The notes below the pieces were generated by a model, which saw nothing but the letters and a program-made list of their open reading frames with translations, ran no database searches and was not told where the DNA came from. Positions 1-9,782 of a stretch of DNA of 64,000 nt are shown here, piece by piece. Positions within the stretch are counted from its first letter, which is position 1, and every line of letters starts with the position of its first letter. A program made the translations under genes and the position numbers. Source of the stretch: Myxococcales bacterium (GTDB lineage: Bacteria; Myxococcota_A; Polyangia; Haliangiales; Haliangiaceae); NCBI GenBank assembly GCA_016706545.1, contig JADJJK010000026.1:62001-126000 (forward strand), in the 5' to 3' direction.

Positions 1-1248
1 TGTGGCGGCGCCCAGCCCGCGCGCTTGCCGGCGCAAGGTCTCCCTGCGCCAGCGGCCGCCGAACCGGCCCCGCCCGCGGCGCAAGCCCCGCCCGAGCAAG
101 CGCCGCTGGGGTTCCCGCTCTTGTCCATCGACTGGTCGAGCGTGTCCCTGAAGTCCAACGCCGATGCGCTGGCGCTCTGGCAACAGATCGCTCCCACCGG
201 CGCGGACTGGACGTTGCGACTGGGCGAGCTCCCTGATGATGATCGCCTGCTCAAGCCCCTGGCGATCGCGCTCCTGCGCGAGGGCAACTTCACGTGCCCC
301 GCGCTGCTGCCTTGCACCAACGCCGGAGTCGAGGAGGTGGCCAGCAGCGCGACGCTCACGGATCCGTGCCTGCGCCGAGAGCTCGCGCTGTGGGCCTTCC
401 AGCGGCTCGACGAAGATGACGCGGCGGGGCTCGGCGACACGCTGGTGGCGATCTCCGGCATGCCGCCTCCAGAGCATGAGCTGGTGAGCGAGGCCTTCGA
501 CCTGGTCCCCGCCAACCACGACGACCTGCTGCTGCGCATGAACCAGGCCGCCCGCGCCGCGGGCCAGGCGGAGCTCGCGGACTCGTCCTTGCCCTGGCTC
601 TCTCCATTGGCGCTCCAAAAAGTGCTGGAGCAGATGCATGCAGACGGGGTGTATGAGCACCTCGATATCGACCAGGCGCGCCCCTCGTTCTTGGCCGCCA
701 TCGCAGACCGCCGCCTCAAGGCCAAGACCAGCATCGCCGCCATGCACGAGCTGACCGGGCAAAGCGGGCAGGTCGCAAAGGACGTGCGCTTGGCGCTGCG
801 GAAGGCCACCGCGGATCCGCGCTGCGAGGTGGCCGGCGCCGCGATCCAGCTCCTCGAGCAACACGGCGAGCCGCGCTATCTGCCCCGCCCGGCGCGCGCC
901 TCCACCGCCGCCGCGCTGCACAGCCTGTGCGTCGCGGCGGCGTACACGCAGTCCCACGCCGGGCTCGACGAGGTCTTGCGGCCGTTCGTCAGCCCGCAGG
1001 GCTTGCAGGTCATCGACCACGCCGCCGCGAGCGAGGACCCAGGCGGCGGGCCGCAGGGAGAGTTCATCGCGCGCAGCGAGCTGGTCACCCTGCCCTTCCT
1101 CGAGGACCTGAGCGCCGCGCTCGAGTCCTGCAGCGGAAGCACCTGCAAGACCTTTGGCCTGCGCTTCGAGCTCTCGTTTGATGCCAAGCACCTGCTGCAG
1201 CGAATCGAGCGCTTCGCCGAAGACAGCCCGGGCTGTGCCAGCCCCTGA
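1..1248 (+). CDS. Hypothetical lipoprotein, 5' end cut off by the window
   Basis: The reading frame is open from base 1 and the first codons read C-G-G-A-Q-P-A. A cysteine followed by glycines and a Pro/Ala-rich stretch is what follows a lipobox, so the window probably begins at or next to the lipidated cysteine, and only the signal peptide is missing. About 415 residues are visible. They are mostly helical, Ala/Leu-rich and carry several cysteines, including a CSGSTCKTFG segment near the end. No catalytic motif or known domain is recognised. An internal TTG at base 25 is unlikely to be the true start. An envelope-anchored protein of unknown function is the most that can be said. Confidence 0.65.
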   Translation, partial: CGGAQPARLPAQGLPAPAAAEPAPPAAQAPPEQAPLGFPLLSIDWSSVSLKSNADALALWQQIAPTGADWTLRLGELPDDDRLLKPLAIALLREGNFTCPALLPCTNAGVEEVASSATLTDPCLRRELALWAFQRLDEDDAAGLGDTLVAISGMPPPEHELVSEAFDLVPANHDDLLLRMNQAARAAGQAELADSSLPWLSPLALQKVLEQMHADGVYEHLDIDQARPSFLAAIADRRLKAKTSIAAMHELTGQSGQVAKDVRLALRKATADPRCEVAGAAIQLLEQHGEPRYLPRPARASTAAALHSLCVAAAYTQSHAGLDEVLRPFVSPQGLQVIDHAAASEDPGGGPQGEFIARSELVTLPFLEDLSAALESCSGSTCKTFGLRFELSFDAKHLLQRIERFAEDSPGCASP

Positions 1249-1290
1249 CCTCCATGACCGCCGTGACCTCCATGACCGCCGTGACCTCGC
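1246..1290. repeat. 18-bp direct repeat after the lipoprotein gene
   Basis: The unit TGACCTCCATGACCGCCG occurs twice in tandem followed by a partial third copy. The first copy begins at the TGA stop codon of the preceding gene. It is one of many short tandem repeats that start exactly at a gene end in this window. Confidence 0.7.
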
Positions 1291-1386
1291 GCAGATAGCG
1301 CAGCTCCAGCCAGCAAGACGCGGCGCGTCACCCGAGGCCTCTGGATCCTCCGAGCACCGGCGGCCAAATGTGGCATCCTCTTCCGT

Positions 1387-1638
1387 ATGAAAGTCGTCGC
1401 CCTGTTGCTGGCGTTGCTGGTGGCCGCGCCAGCAGCCGTGGAGGCGCAGGTGTTCCGCGGAGACACGCTCGGCAAGCCGCGGCCAGTGGCCGCCAAGTCC
1501 ACCAAGCCCCGCCCGGCCCCGCGCCGCGCGGCCAAGGCGCCCGCCAAGCGCCCGGCCAAGGTGGTGCGCGCGCCGGCGCGCGCAGCCAAGCCCGCACCGG
1601 ATCCAAGCGACGTCATCGTCATCATCGAAGATCCGTAG
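1387..1638 (+). CDS. Small secreted Lys/Pro/Ala-rich protein
   Basis: This 83-residue product has a clear signal peptide (MKVVALLLALLVAAPAAVEA, probable cut after AEA-type residues near 20). The mature part is very basic and rich in Ala, Pro, Lys and Arg, resembling a histone-tail-like linker, and it ends with an acidic, hydrophobic DVIVIIEDP. The ATG follows directly on a short AT-richer stretch. It lies alone between a lipoprotein gene and ftsQ. No family is recognised. It may be periplasmic and bind polyanions such as lipopolysaccharide, nucleic acid or peptidoglycan, but this rests only on charge. Confidence 0.55.
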   Translation: MKVVALLLALLVAAPAAVEAQVFRGDTLGKPRPVAAKSTKPRPAPRRAAKAPAKRPAKVVRAPARAAKPAPDPSDVIVIIEDP

Positions 1639-1884
1639 GGCGCGCGCCCTCATCTGTTGGAGCAGCGCTGCCCAACGCTGGGCCAGCGCTGCCTCTGCCC
1701 AGCTTGGGCCACCGCCGAGATACGTGACGGCTGTTCAGGTCTTTGAACGCCAGATCTTCGTCGGGGAAGCGGGAGAGATCCGGAGTGAGCGATTGCGTGG
1801 CATGCGCGAGTGCAAAAAATTGCCCACGCGATCCAGCCATGCGTAATTCCCATCATGGCCCGATCCCGTCGAGAGGGGAGCGTC

Positions 1885-2805
1885 GTGACCACGACTACTC
1901 CCGTTGCGCGTCCCGCAGAGCCAGCCGAGCGCTGCGACTCGTGGCGACCGCTCTCGCGCATCGTCCTGCGCAAGCCCAAGGGCAACCGTCGGATGGGCAG
2001 CGCTCGTCGGTTGCCAGCGCCCAAGCAGGCCGTGGATGCGTGCGGCCGCGCGCTGCGCCGCATGGCCCCTGCGCTGGTGGGCCTGGCCGTGGTGTCCGCG
2101 TTCAGCGGCGCCGCAGCGGCGAGCTACCAGTGGGTCACCACCTCGCCCCGCTTCGCCATCACCGCCATCGAGCTGCGCGGGAACCACACCGTGACCAGCG
2201 AGGCGCTGACCGAGCTGCTGCAAGTACATCCGGGGGACAACATGTTCGCCACCGCCACCTCGGCGATGGAGCAAACCCTGGAGCGTCACCCGTGGATCGC
2301 CAGCGCGAAGGTCCACCGCGAGCTGCCGCACCGGCTGGTCATCACGGTGCAAGAGCGAACGGCTGCCGCGCTGGTGGATCTGGGAGGGTTGTACCTGGTG
2401 GAGCCCTCCGGCTTGCCGTTCAAGCGCGCGGCGCTGGACACTGGTGAGGGCGACGGGCTGCCGGTGATAAGCGGCATCGAGCGCCTCGCCTTCCGCGCCG
2501 ATCCGCAAGCCACCACCCAGCTCATCCGCGCCGGGCTGGAGGCGCTCGCGCACTGGCGCGCCGAGCCCGCTCGCCCGGCGGTGGCGCAGCTCGCCTTCGA
2601 TAGCTACCGCGGCCTGACGCTGCAGCTCGCGGAGCCCTCGATCTCCTTGCACCTGGGGGCGCTCGACGACCCGGCGTTGCCCGAGCGCATGGCGCTGTTC
2701 CAGGCGGCGTGGAGCCACCTCGACGCCGCCGAGCGCGCTCAGACCCAAACCCTGTACCTCGACGCTGGCCCCGGTCAAGTGACCGTCGCTTTTGCCAAGA
2801 ACTGA
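1885..2805 (+). CDS. ftsQ: Cell division protein FtsQ
   Basis: FtsQ is the bitopic divisome protein that links FtsB/FtsL to the later division proteins. The product has a basic cytoplasmic N-terminus, one membrane segment (around APALVGLAVVSAFSGAAAA), then a POTRA domain recognisable by FAITAIELRGNHTVTSEAL and WIASAKVHRELPHRLVITV, and the FtsQ/DivIB beta domain. The frame is open upstream. GTG at 1885 was chosen because a strong GAGGGGAG ribosome site lies 6-7 bases before it, whereas ATG 1855 and GTG 1810 lack one. The stop is 12 bases before ftsA, so the two genes form an operon. The rest of a division/cell-wall cluster is absent here. Confidence 0.85.
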   Translation: MTTTTPVARPAEPAERCDSWRPLSRIVLRKPKGNRRMGSARRLPAPKQAVDACGRALRRMAPALVGLAVVSAFSGAAAASYQWVTTSPRFAITAIELRGNHTVTSEALTELLQVHPGDNMFATATSAMEQTLERHPWIASAKVHRELPHRLVITVQERTAAALVDLGGLYLVEPSGLPFKRAALDTGEGDGLPVISGIERLAFRADPQATTQLIRAGLEALAHWRAEPARPAVAQLAFDSYRGLTLQLAEPSISLHLGALDDPALPERMALFQAAWSHLDAAERAQTQTLYLDAGPGQVTVAFAKN

Positions 2806-2817
2806 GACCCCACGCAC

Positions 2818-4053
<1,236 letters not shown>

Positions 4054-4057
4054 GCGC

Positions 4058-4327
4058 TCAGCTCGCCGCCGGCGGCAACGACTGCCACCCGGCGGCCCAC
4101 CGCGTGACGTCCTCGAGCGCGTGTGCCGCCAGCAGATAGCGGCGCGAGGTCAAGACCGCGCGCAAGACCACCTGAGGCCCTGCCTGCGGCTCGCCGGGAG
4201 CGTCCACCGCCGCGGCCGAGCGACGCACCTCGATCACCTCGAAGTGGCGCTCGCCCTCGCTGCCGGGCAGCGGCGCACGCGCGGTCCAGCGCGAGCCGAG
4301 CAAGAACCGAAGCTGCGCTCGCCGCAA
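4058..4327 (-). CDS. TIGR02450 family protein (small Trp-containing protein)
   Basis: This 89-residue protein matches the small conserved family TIGR02450. The diagnostic pattern is a basic start followed by LLGSRWTARAP, an HFEVIEV strand, an AVLTSRRYLL strand, and a closing VTRWAAGW. The family has no assigned function. The only start codon that keeps the first strand is TTG at 4327. It ends 4 bases from ftsA, tail to tail, and lies downstream of trmB on the same strand, separated by a repeat-rich 75-base gap. Confidence 0.75.
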   Translation of the reverse strand: MRRAQLRFLLGSRWTARAPLPGSEGERHFEVIEVRRSAAAVDAPGEPQAGPQVVLRAVLTSRRYLLAAHALEDVTRWAAGWQSLPPAAS

Positions 4328-4335
4328 GTCTGGTG

Positions 4336-4392
4336 CTCCGTCCGTCGTCCGTCGCTGGTCCGTCGCTGGTCCGCTGCTAGTCCGCTGGCTGG
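4336..4392. repeat. Imperfect 11-12 bp tandem repeat (GTCCGTCGCTG-like)
   Basis: Four to five imperfect copies of GTCCGTCGCTG / GTCCGCTGCTA / GTCCGCTGGCTG fill the gap between the TIGR02450 gene and trmB. It looks like slippage-generated sequence. Confidence 0.6.
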
Positions 4393-4402
4393 CAGCGCCA
4401 CG

Positions 4403-5020
4403 TCAGCGTCGATGATACAGGATGCGCCAGATCGGCAGGCCGGTGTCCTCGGCGTTCTGCTCCCGCCAGGATCGCGCGCCAAACGGGTTGCCCTGACGCC
4501 AGAACGCCCACTCGCCGGCCAGGTTGACGAACCGCTCGCTCTGGCGCTCGAACACCTCCAGCGCGTCGAGCGCGACCTCCCACACATCCGATTGCACGAA
4601 GATCTCGGCGCCAGGCCGGGTGACCTCGGCGATGGCCACCGCGAGTTGCTCGTCGATCATGCGGCGGTTGTGGTGCTTGCGCTTGAACCACGGGTCGGGA
4701 AAGTTCAGGTACACCCGGTCGGCGAAGTGGCCGGCCATGACCAGCGGCAGGTGGAGCTGGGCCTGACAGAACACCGCGGTCAGAGGCAGCCGAGCTGCCT
4801 GCGCGTGCCGGTTGACCCAGTGAACCAGCTCTTCGCGGATCTCCAGGCCCACGTACTGGCGGTCTGGATCTCGGCGCGCGCGCTCGAAGAGAAACTGCGC
4901 CTCGGCGCAGCCGATCTCCAGCTCGATGGGACGCCCGGCGTCGAGCACCGGGAGCTGACCGCGAAACTCCGCGAAGTGAGCGTGCAGCGGGTTGACGTGC
5001 TGGCGAAGACGCATCGGCAT
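4403..5020 (-). CDS. trmB: tRNA (guanine-N7-)-methyltransferase TrmB
   Basis: TrmB uses S-adenosylmethionine to methylate G46 in the variable loop of tRNAs. The product shows the SAM-binding start ELEIGCAEAQFLFERA, the acidic YVGLEIREELVHW, and the family signature VYLNFPDPWFKRKHHNRRM with the PDPW motif. The frame is open further upstream, but ATG 5020 (MPMRLRQHVNP) fits the family N-terminus and lies 7 bases after the stop of the NUDIX gene, suggesting co-translation. The length of 205 residues is typical. Confidence 0.94.
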   Translation of the reverse strand: MPMRLRQHVNPLHAHFAEFRGQLPVLDAGRPIELEIGCAEAQFLFERARRDPDRQYVGLEIREELVHWVNRHAQAARLPLTAVFCQAQLHLPLVMAGHFADRVYLNFPDPWFKRKHHNRRMIDEQLAVAIAEVTRPGAEIFVQSDVWEVALDALEVFERQSERFVNLAGEWAFWRQGNPFGARSWREQNAEDTGLPIWRILYHRR

Positions 5021-5027
5021 GACCGGC

Positions 5028-5477
5028 TCAAGGCTCCCCAGCGGCCGCCTGCGCCGCGAGCGCCGCGAACCCGAACTGCCGGACGTTGAGGGGCGAGGCC
5101 AGCGCTGCCAGCTCGGCGCGGCCGACCCAGCGCCACTCGCCAAACTCGTCATTGGGCACGACCTCGGCGTCGGCCGCCACGTCGGCCACGAACACGAAGT
5201 TCATGTGCAAGCCCTTGCTGCCTGCCTGGTGCTCTTCGTACCCGAGGTAGCCGGCCGGCACGCCGTCGAGCGCACCGGCCAGCGCCGGGAACACGCCGAC
5301 GAGCCCGGTCTCTTCGCGCAGCTCGCGCACCGCCGCCTCGAGCGGCGTCTCGCCCTGCTCCAGCTCGCCGCCGATGGGCAGCCAGGTGCCAAGTCGCCGG
5401 TGGTGGATCACCAGCACCTGGCCCTCGGGGCCGCCTCGCCGGACGTACACCGCGATCGAAAAGGCTCTTCGAGTCAC
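5028..5477 (-). CDS. NUDIX hydrolase
   Basis: It hydrolyses a nucleoside diphosphate linked to another group, using a metal bound by the Nudix box. The box is complete: G-G-E-L-E-Q-G-E-x7-R-E-L-R-E-E-T-G-L. The substrate cannot be read from sequence; GDP-mannose or housecleaning NTPs are common for such short members. GTG 5477 (VTRRAFSIAVYVRR) is preferred over TTG 5504 because GGAG lies six bases upstream. It sits between the transaldolase gene and trmB on the same strand with gaps of 7 and about 34 bases, so the three are probably one transcript. Confidence 0.9.
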   Translation of the reverse strand: MTRRAFSIAVYVRRGGPEGQVLVIHHRRLGTWLPIGGELEQGETPLEAAVRELREETGLVGVFPALAGALDGVPAGYLGYEEHQAGSKGLHMNFVFVADVAADAEVVPNDEFGEWRWVGRAELAALASPLNVRQFGFAALAAQAAAGEP

Positions 5478-5511
5478 CGCTTGCTCCGTAGGATGAGGGC
5501 GCAACCCGCCA

Positions 5512-6156
5512 TTACTTGGGCACCTTTTCCCAGTCAGCCAGGAACTTGGCCAGCCCCAGATCGGTCAAGGGGTGCTTGGCGAGCTGCAGCAGCACCGAAT
5601 GCGGGCAGGTCGCCACGTGCGCGCCGAGCTTGGCCGCCTCGAGGACATGCACCGGGTGCCGCACCGACGCCACCAGGACCTCGGTGGCAAAGCCGTAGTT
5701 GTCGTAGATCTCCAGGATATCTGCGATGAGGTGCATGCCGTCGGTGGACACGTCGTCGAGCCGGCCGACGAACGGCGAGACGTAGGTCGCGCCCGCCTTG
5801 GCGGCGAGCAGCGCCTGGGTCGCCGAAAAGCAGAGGGTAACGTTGGTCTTGATGCCCAGGTCCGTACACGCGCGCACGGCCTTGAGCCCCTCGGCGATGA
5901 GGGGGATCTTGACGACGATGTTGGACCGCAGCGCCGCCAGCGCCTTGGCCTCGCGCATCATGTCTGCGAACTGCGTGCCCACCACCTCCGCGGACACCGG
6001 GCCGGGCACCAGGTCGCAGATCTCCAGCAGCACGTCCTGGAACTTGCGCCCGGTTCTGGCCACCAGGGAGGGGTTGGTGGTGACGCCATCGACCAGCCCC
6101 ATGGCCGCGGCATCCTGGATCTCTCGAACATCCGCCGTATCGATGAAAAACTTCAT
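5512..6156 (-). CDS. tal: Transaldolase (small TalC/MipB type)
   Basis: Transaldolase moves a dihydroxyacetone unit between sugar phosphates in the non-oxidative pentose phosphate pathway. The 214-residue product belongs to the short class. It begins MKFFIDTADVREIQ, contains GLVDGVTTNPSLV, the Schiff-base lysine in NIVVKIPL, then GIKTNVTLCFS and ATYVSPFVGRLDD. ATG 6156 was chosen because the open frame upstream (MGALCKRRP) is not part of the family. It is the first gene of the transaldolase-NUDIX-trmB run. Confidence 0.95.
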   Translation of the reverse strand: MKFFIDTADVREIQDAAAMGLVDGVTTNPSLVARTGRKFQDVLLEICDLVPGPVSAEVVGTQFADMMREAKALAALRSNIVVKIPLIAEGLKAVRACTDLGIKTNVTLCFSATQALLAAKAGATYVSPFVGRLDDVSTDGMHLIADILEIYDNYGFATEVLVASVRHPVHVLEAAKLGAHVATCPHSVLLQLAKHPLTDLGLAKFLADWEKVPK

Positions 6157-6248
6157 GGCTGGCCTTCGCTTGCACAGCGCGCCCAAGAGTCGTAGCGTGC
6201 CGCGACGAGGCGGACTCTACGCAGCTCGGCCCGTACAAGCAACCGCGC

Positions 6249-7292
<1,044 letters not shown>

Positions 7293-7334
7293 CGGCCAGC
7301 GGTAGCTAGTCCGCTTCGCTTACCGCCCCCTGGC

Positions 7335-7493
7335 TCAGGAGCTCGCGGCCGGCTGACCGCTTGGCCCGTCGACCTTGGCCTCGGCTGGCTTGGCGTCTTC
7401 CTCGAAGCCAACCTTCTTGGCCACCTTGCGAAACAACATGGCGCCAAGGGAGAACGCAAACCCGGTGACCACGGCACGTACGAACGTGTTCAT
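7335..7493 (-). CDS. Small single-span membrane protein
   Basis: This 52-residue product starts MNTFVRAVVTGFAFSLGAML, which forms one short membrane helix, followed by a basic FRKVAKKVGF and a soluble Ala/Pro/Glu tail. ATG 7493 was preferred because the upstream codons of the open frame look non-coding. It converges on the DUF72 gene. No function is recognised; it resembles the short membrane proteins often left unannotated. Confidence 0.5.
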   Translation of the reverse strand: MNTFVRAVVTGFAFSLGAMLFRKVAKKVGFEEDAKPAEAKVDGPSGQPAASS

Positions 7494-7634
7494 GCGGGGA
7501 TTGTAGCAGGGCCAGGCCATCCCGGCAGCGCCTTCGCCGCGTGCCGGCCCAAGCCCACGCCCCGAGAACCTGAGGGCAGCGCGGACACCAGCCCCGAGGA
7601 GCGCTGTCCTGGTGCGGAAAATTCCCGCACCAAT

Positions 7635-8663
7635 GTGAGCAGCGACATGCAGGCATTGGCAAACCCCATGGCTCATGCCCTACTGCAGAGCGTGCGCTTG
7701 GTAGTTCCACGAGCCACCCTCTCTCTGGTTCACTCCGCCTATCTGATGCGCCCCACCGCGGCGGGCGTTGCGCTCGCCGCGCCGTCAGGGGCCATCACGC
7801 TCGTGGACGCCAAGCTGGCGCGGCGCGGGGCGCTGGCCGCCACCGGCGCGGTCGAGGATGTCGCGTGGGCGCCAGGCGGTCGGCTCGTCGCGGTGATCGA
7901 TGAGGAAGGGCTGCGCACGATGGAGCTCGCGCGCGAAGCGCTGCGCTGGCGCGTCGTGGGCAAGAGCTATGCGTGTCACTTCACTCCCGACGGAGAGGCG
8001 CTGTGGGTCGCGAGGCCGGCGACACATGGCCCCCAGCTTGGGCAGGGTGCCGGCGCCTGGCTGGAGCTACGCGACAGCGGCAACGGCGTGGTGCATGGCA
8101 AGGTCTATCTTCCGGATCCGTTCGGCGCCTCCGCCTTCACCTTGGCGCCGCACCCGGAGCTGCGCAGCGTCGTCGTCTGGGTAGCCTCGGCGCAGGGTGA
8201 AGCGCGGTCCTTCGTGGTGAGCGCGGTGGCGCGCGAGCTGACCGTACAGCCGCTGCCTGGCGATGGCGGCTATCCTCCGGAGCCCATCCCGCGCACCGCC
8301 GAGTACCTGATGGCTCGCGGTGACCTTCTGGAGCGCAGGACCTGGGCGGGCCACCAGCTCCAGGACGAGCTGTACTGGCCGTGGCTCGAAGACGCGCCGC
8401 TGGCAGTGCTGGCGCTCGATGAGCGCCTGGCCCTGTGGGCGTCCCAGGCCGGGCGACTGCATCTCATCGACCACCGCGAGATGACGTATCTCGAGGAGGT
8501 CTCCATCGCTGGCCATCCGCCGCGGCCGATCTGGGAGTACCTTCCGAGCAGCAACGAGTCGTACTGGGGCACCACCTTCCAGCAGTTCTGCGCGGTGGGA
8601 ACGCAGATCATCCTGCAGTTCGGCGACACCGAGCTGGTGGCGGTGGAGCTCGCCGGGAGCTGA
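7635..8663 (+). CDS. Hypothetical protein, probable beta-propeller
   Basis: The product of up to 342 residues has repeated short strands typical of WD40/YVTN-like propellers, such as VEDVAWAPGGRLVAVID, ACHFTPDGEALWVA and APLAVLALDERLALWAS, but no canonical repeat. There is no signal peptide. The start may be ATG 7746 (MRPTAAGVALAAPSG), since the first 37 residues look less conserved in composition. It stands alone, upstream of a long non-coding gap. It may be a cytoplasmic scaffold or binding protein; this is inferred from the strand pattern only. Confidence 0.65.
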   Translation: MSSDMQALANPMAHALLQSVRLVVPRATLSLVHSAYLMRPTAAGVALAAPSGAITLVDAKLARRGALAATGAVEDVAWAPGGRLVAVIDEEGLRTMELAREALRWRVVGKSYACHFTPDGEALWVARPATHGPQLGQGAGAWLELRDSGNGVVHGKVYLPDPFGASAFTLAPHPELRSVVVWVASAQGEARSFVVSAVARELTVQPLPGDGGYPPEPIPRTAEYLMARGDLLERRTWAGHQLQDELYWPWLEDAPLAVLALDERLALWASQAGRLHLIDHREMTYLEEVSIAGHPPRPIWEYLPSSNESYWGTTFQQFCAVGTQIILQFGDTELVAVELAGS

Positions 8664-9441
8664 GCCCGACCATGAACTCCGAGCGCCGCTCGAGGGGCCC
8701 AGCACCTGGCGGCCTTCCGTGCGCGCTGCGAGACGACGCTGCACACCTCGAACCCGCGCGCCTTCTCCTGCCTTTGCTCCTGCAAAAGAAGCGATGTTAG
8801 ATTGGCAATCACATAATCGTATTGCCCGGGTGATCTCGTGAGATCTCCACTCGCCGCGAGCGCCGCTCACGTCATGCACGCGGCGGCGCTCATGGCACGC
8901 GCTGCCCTCCACTGCCCCGTGGTCCGCTGGCGGTTCCGCCTTCGAGGCCAGGGCCATCTTTCCGCATGGCGGCGGTGTACGGGGATTCTGACCGCACCAG
9001 CCGTTCGCGCCGCATCGCCGTTCGCGCCGCATCGCCGTTCGCGCCGCATGCCGTTCGCGTCGCATGCCGTTCGCGACACATGCCGTTCACGACGGCATCG
9101 CAGGTCGCGCCGCATGCCGTTCGCGCCGCATGCCGTTCGCGTGCGGCTCCTCGCGGCCCTCGCCTGCAGCACCAACAAGGCGTGGCTCGTCGGCAACCCG
9201 TCGCAGCGGCGTCACCTACAGACGGTCTTCGCCGGGCTCGCGCTTGCTGAACGTGCTGCAACGCACACCCACTTTGTGGGCGCTCGGCTCGTCACGAGTG
9301 ATGCGGCGATTTTCGGAATCCACCTCACACGCTCGCTCTTCATCGAAGTCCGATGACGCGGCGCGACAGCCTGTGAACAACGTGTTGTTCACGAGGGCGC
9401 TGCAGAGAAGTTCTGCGCAGCCTTCTAACGATTTCTGCAGT
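8664..9441. other. Non-coding, repeat-bearing gap
   Basis: No convincing gene is seen in these 780 bases. Reading frames here have shadow-like, arginine-rich translations. The gap holds two short palindromes (8804-8826, arms GGCAAT/ATTGCC with an 11-base centre; 8832-8845, arms GATCTC/GAGATC), in a locally AT-richer patch, then a degenerate 16-17 bp array. Bases 8983-9002 (GATTCTGACCGCACCAGCCG) are identical to part of the inverted-repeat element near 12.9 kb. Confidence 0.6.
9000..9150. repeat. Degenerate 16-17 bp tandem array
   Basis: About nine imperfect copies of GCCGTTCGCGCCGCAT, some with one extra C and some diverged (GTCGCAT, GACACAT, CACGACGGCAT). There are no unique spacers, so it is not a CRISPR. 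It follows directly after the 20-base block shared with the element at 12.9 kb. Confidence 0.75.
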
Positions 9442-9642
9442 TCAGAACACGAACGTGGCCATGGGAATTGGCAATTCCCCCGACTTCTTGGGCACATCGG
9501 ACACCACAGCCGAAGCTCGGCGCTCGACGACCTGTACGATGGGCTCCGCCTTCTTGCTACTCGCAAGTGCAGCGGTCTTCTTGCCCTGACTGGTGGTCCC
9601 TGTTCGCGCTGCAGGGCGCGCCGTGACTGCCTTGTTGCGCAT
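9442..9642 (-). CDS. Small hypothetical protein (66 aa)
   Basis: The start ATG at 9642 has a very strong ribosome site (GGGGGGAG, seven bases upstream), and a plausible sigma-70 promoter lies at 9679-9705, which together argue for a real gene. The product is basic and disordered in its first half, then has a helix-like EPIVQVVERRASAVV, and ends SGELPIPMATFVF. The layout, a basic leader followed by a short hydrophobic C-terminal tail, is similar to small peptide precursors, but no modification enzyme is adjacent. It is divergent from the aminopeptidase gene. Confidence 0.5.
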   Translation of the reverse strand: MRNKAVTARPAARTGTTSQGKKTAALASSKKAEPIVQVVERRASAVVSDVPKKSGELPIPMATFVF

Positions 9643-9678
9643 GGTCAAACTCCCCCCCGGAGTCGTGTGCCAGTCACT

Positions 9679-9705
9679 CTAATAAGTCGCATTCAGAACT
9701 GTCAA
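9679..9705 (-). promoter_or_regulatory. Sigma-70-like promoter for the small 9.4 kb gene
   Basis: On the minus strand TTGACA (9705-9700) is followed after 15 bases by TATTAG (9684-9679). Transcription would begin about 30 bases before the ATG at 9642. The spacer is short, so the -10 assignment is tentative. Confidence 0.45.
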
Positions 9706-9722
9706 TGTAGGCTTCTGAATTC

Positions 9723-9751
9723 TTTACTTCGAGCCGAGAGTCATCTATAAC
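9723..9751 (+). promoter_or_regulatory. Sigma-70-like promoter for pepA
   Basis: TTTACT, a 17-base spacer and TATAAC are placed about 32 bases before the pepA start codon. The surrounding AT content is clearly higher than the rest of the window. Confidence 0.6.
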
Positions 9752-9782
9752 GCTCCAACTTCACAAGGATTTCTGGCCAAAC

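Noticed and set aside
9000..9150. CRISPR array
   Set aside because: Units are only 16-17 bases, adjoining without unique spacers, and no cas genes are present.
8838..9356. A 172-codon frame through the repeat-rich gap
   Set aside because: Its product is made of the repeat (RRMPFA, HAVR), lacks a ribosome site and shows no conserved features.
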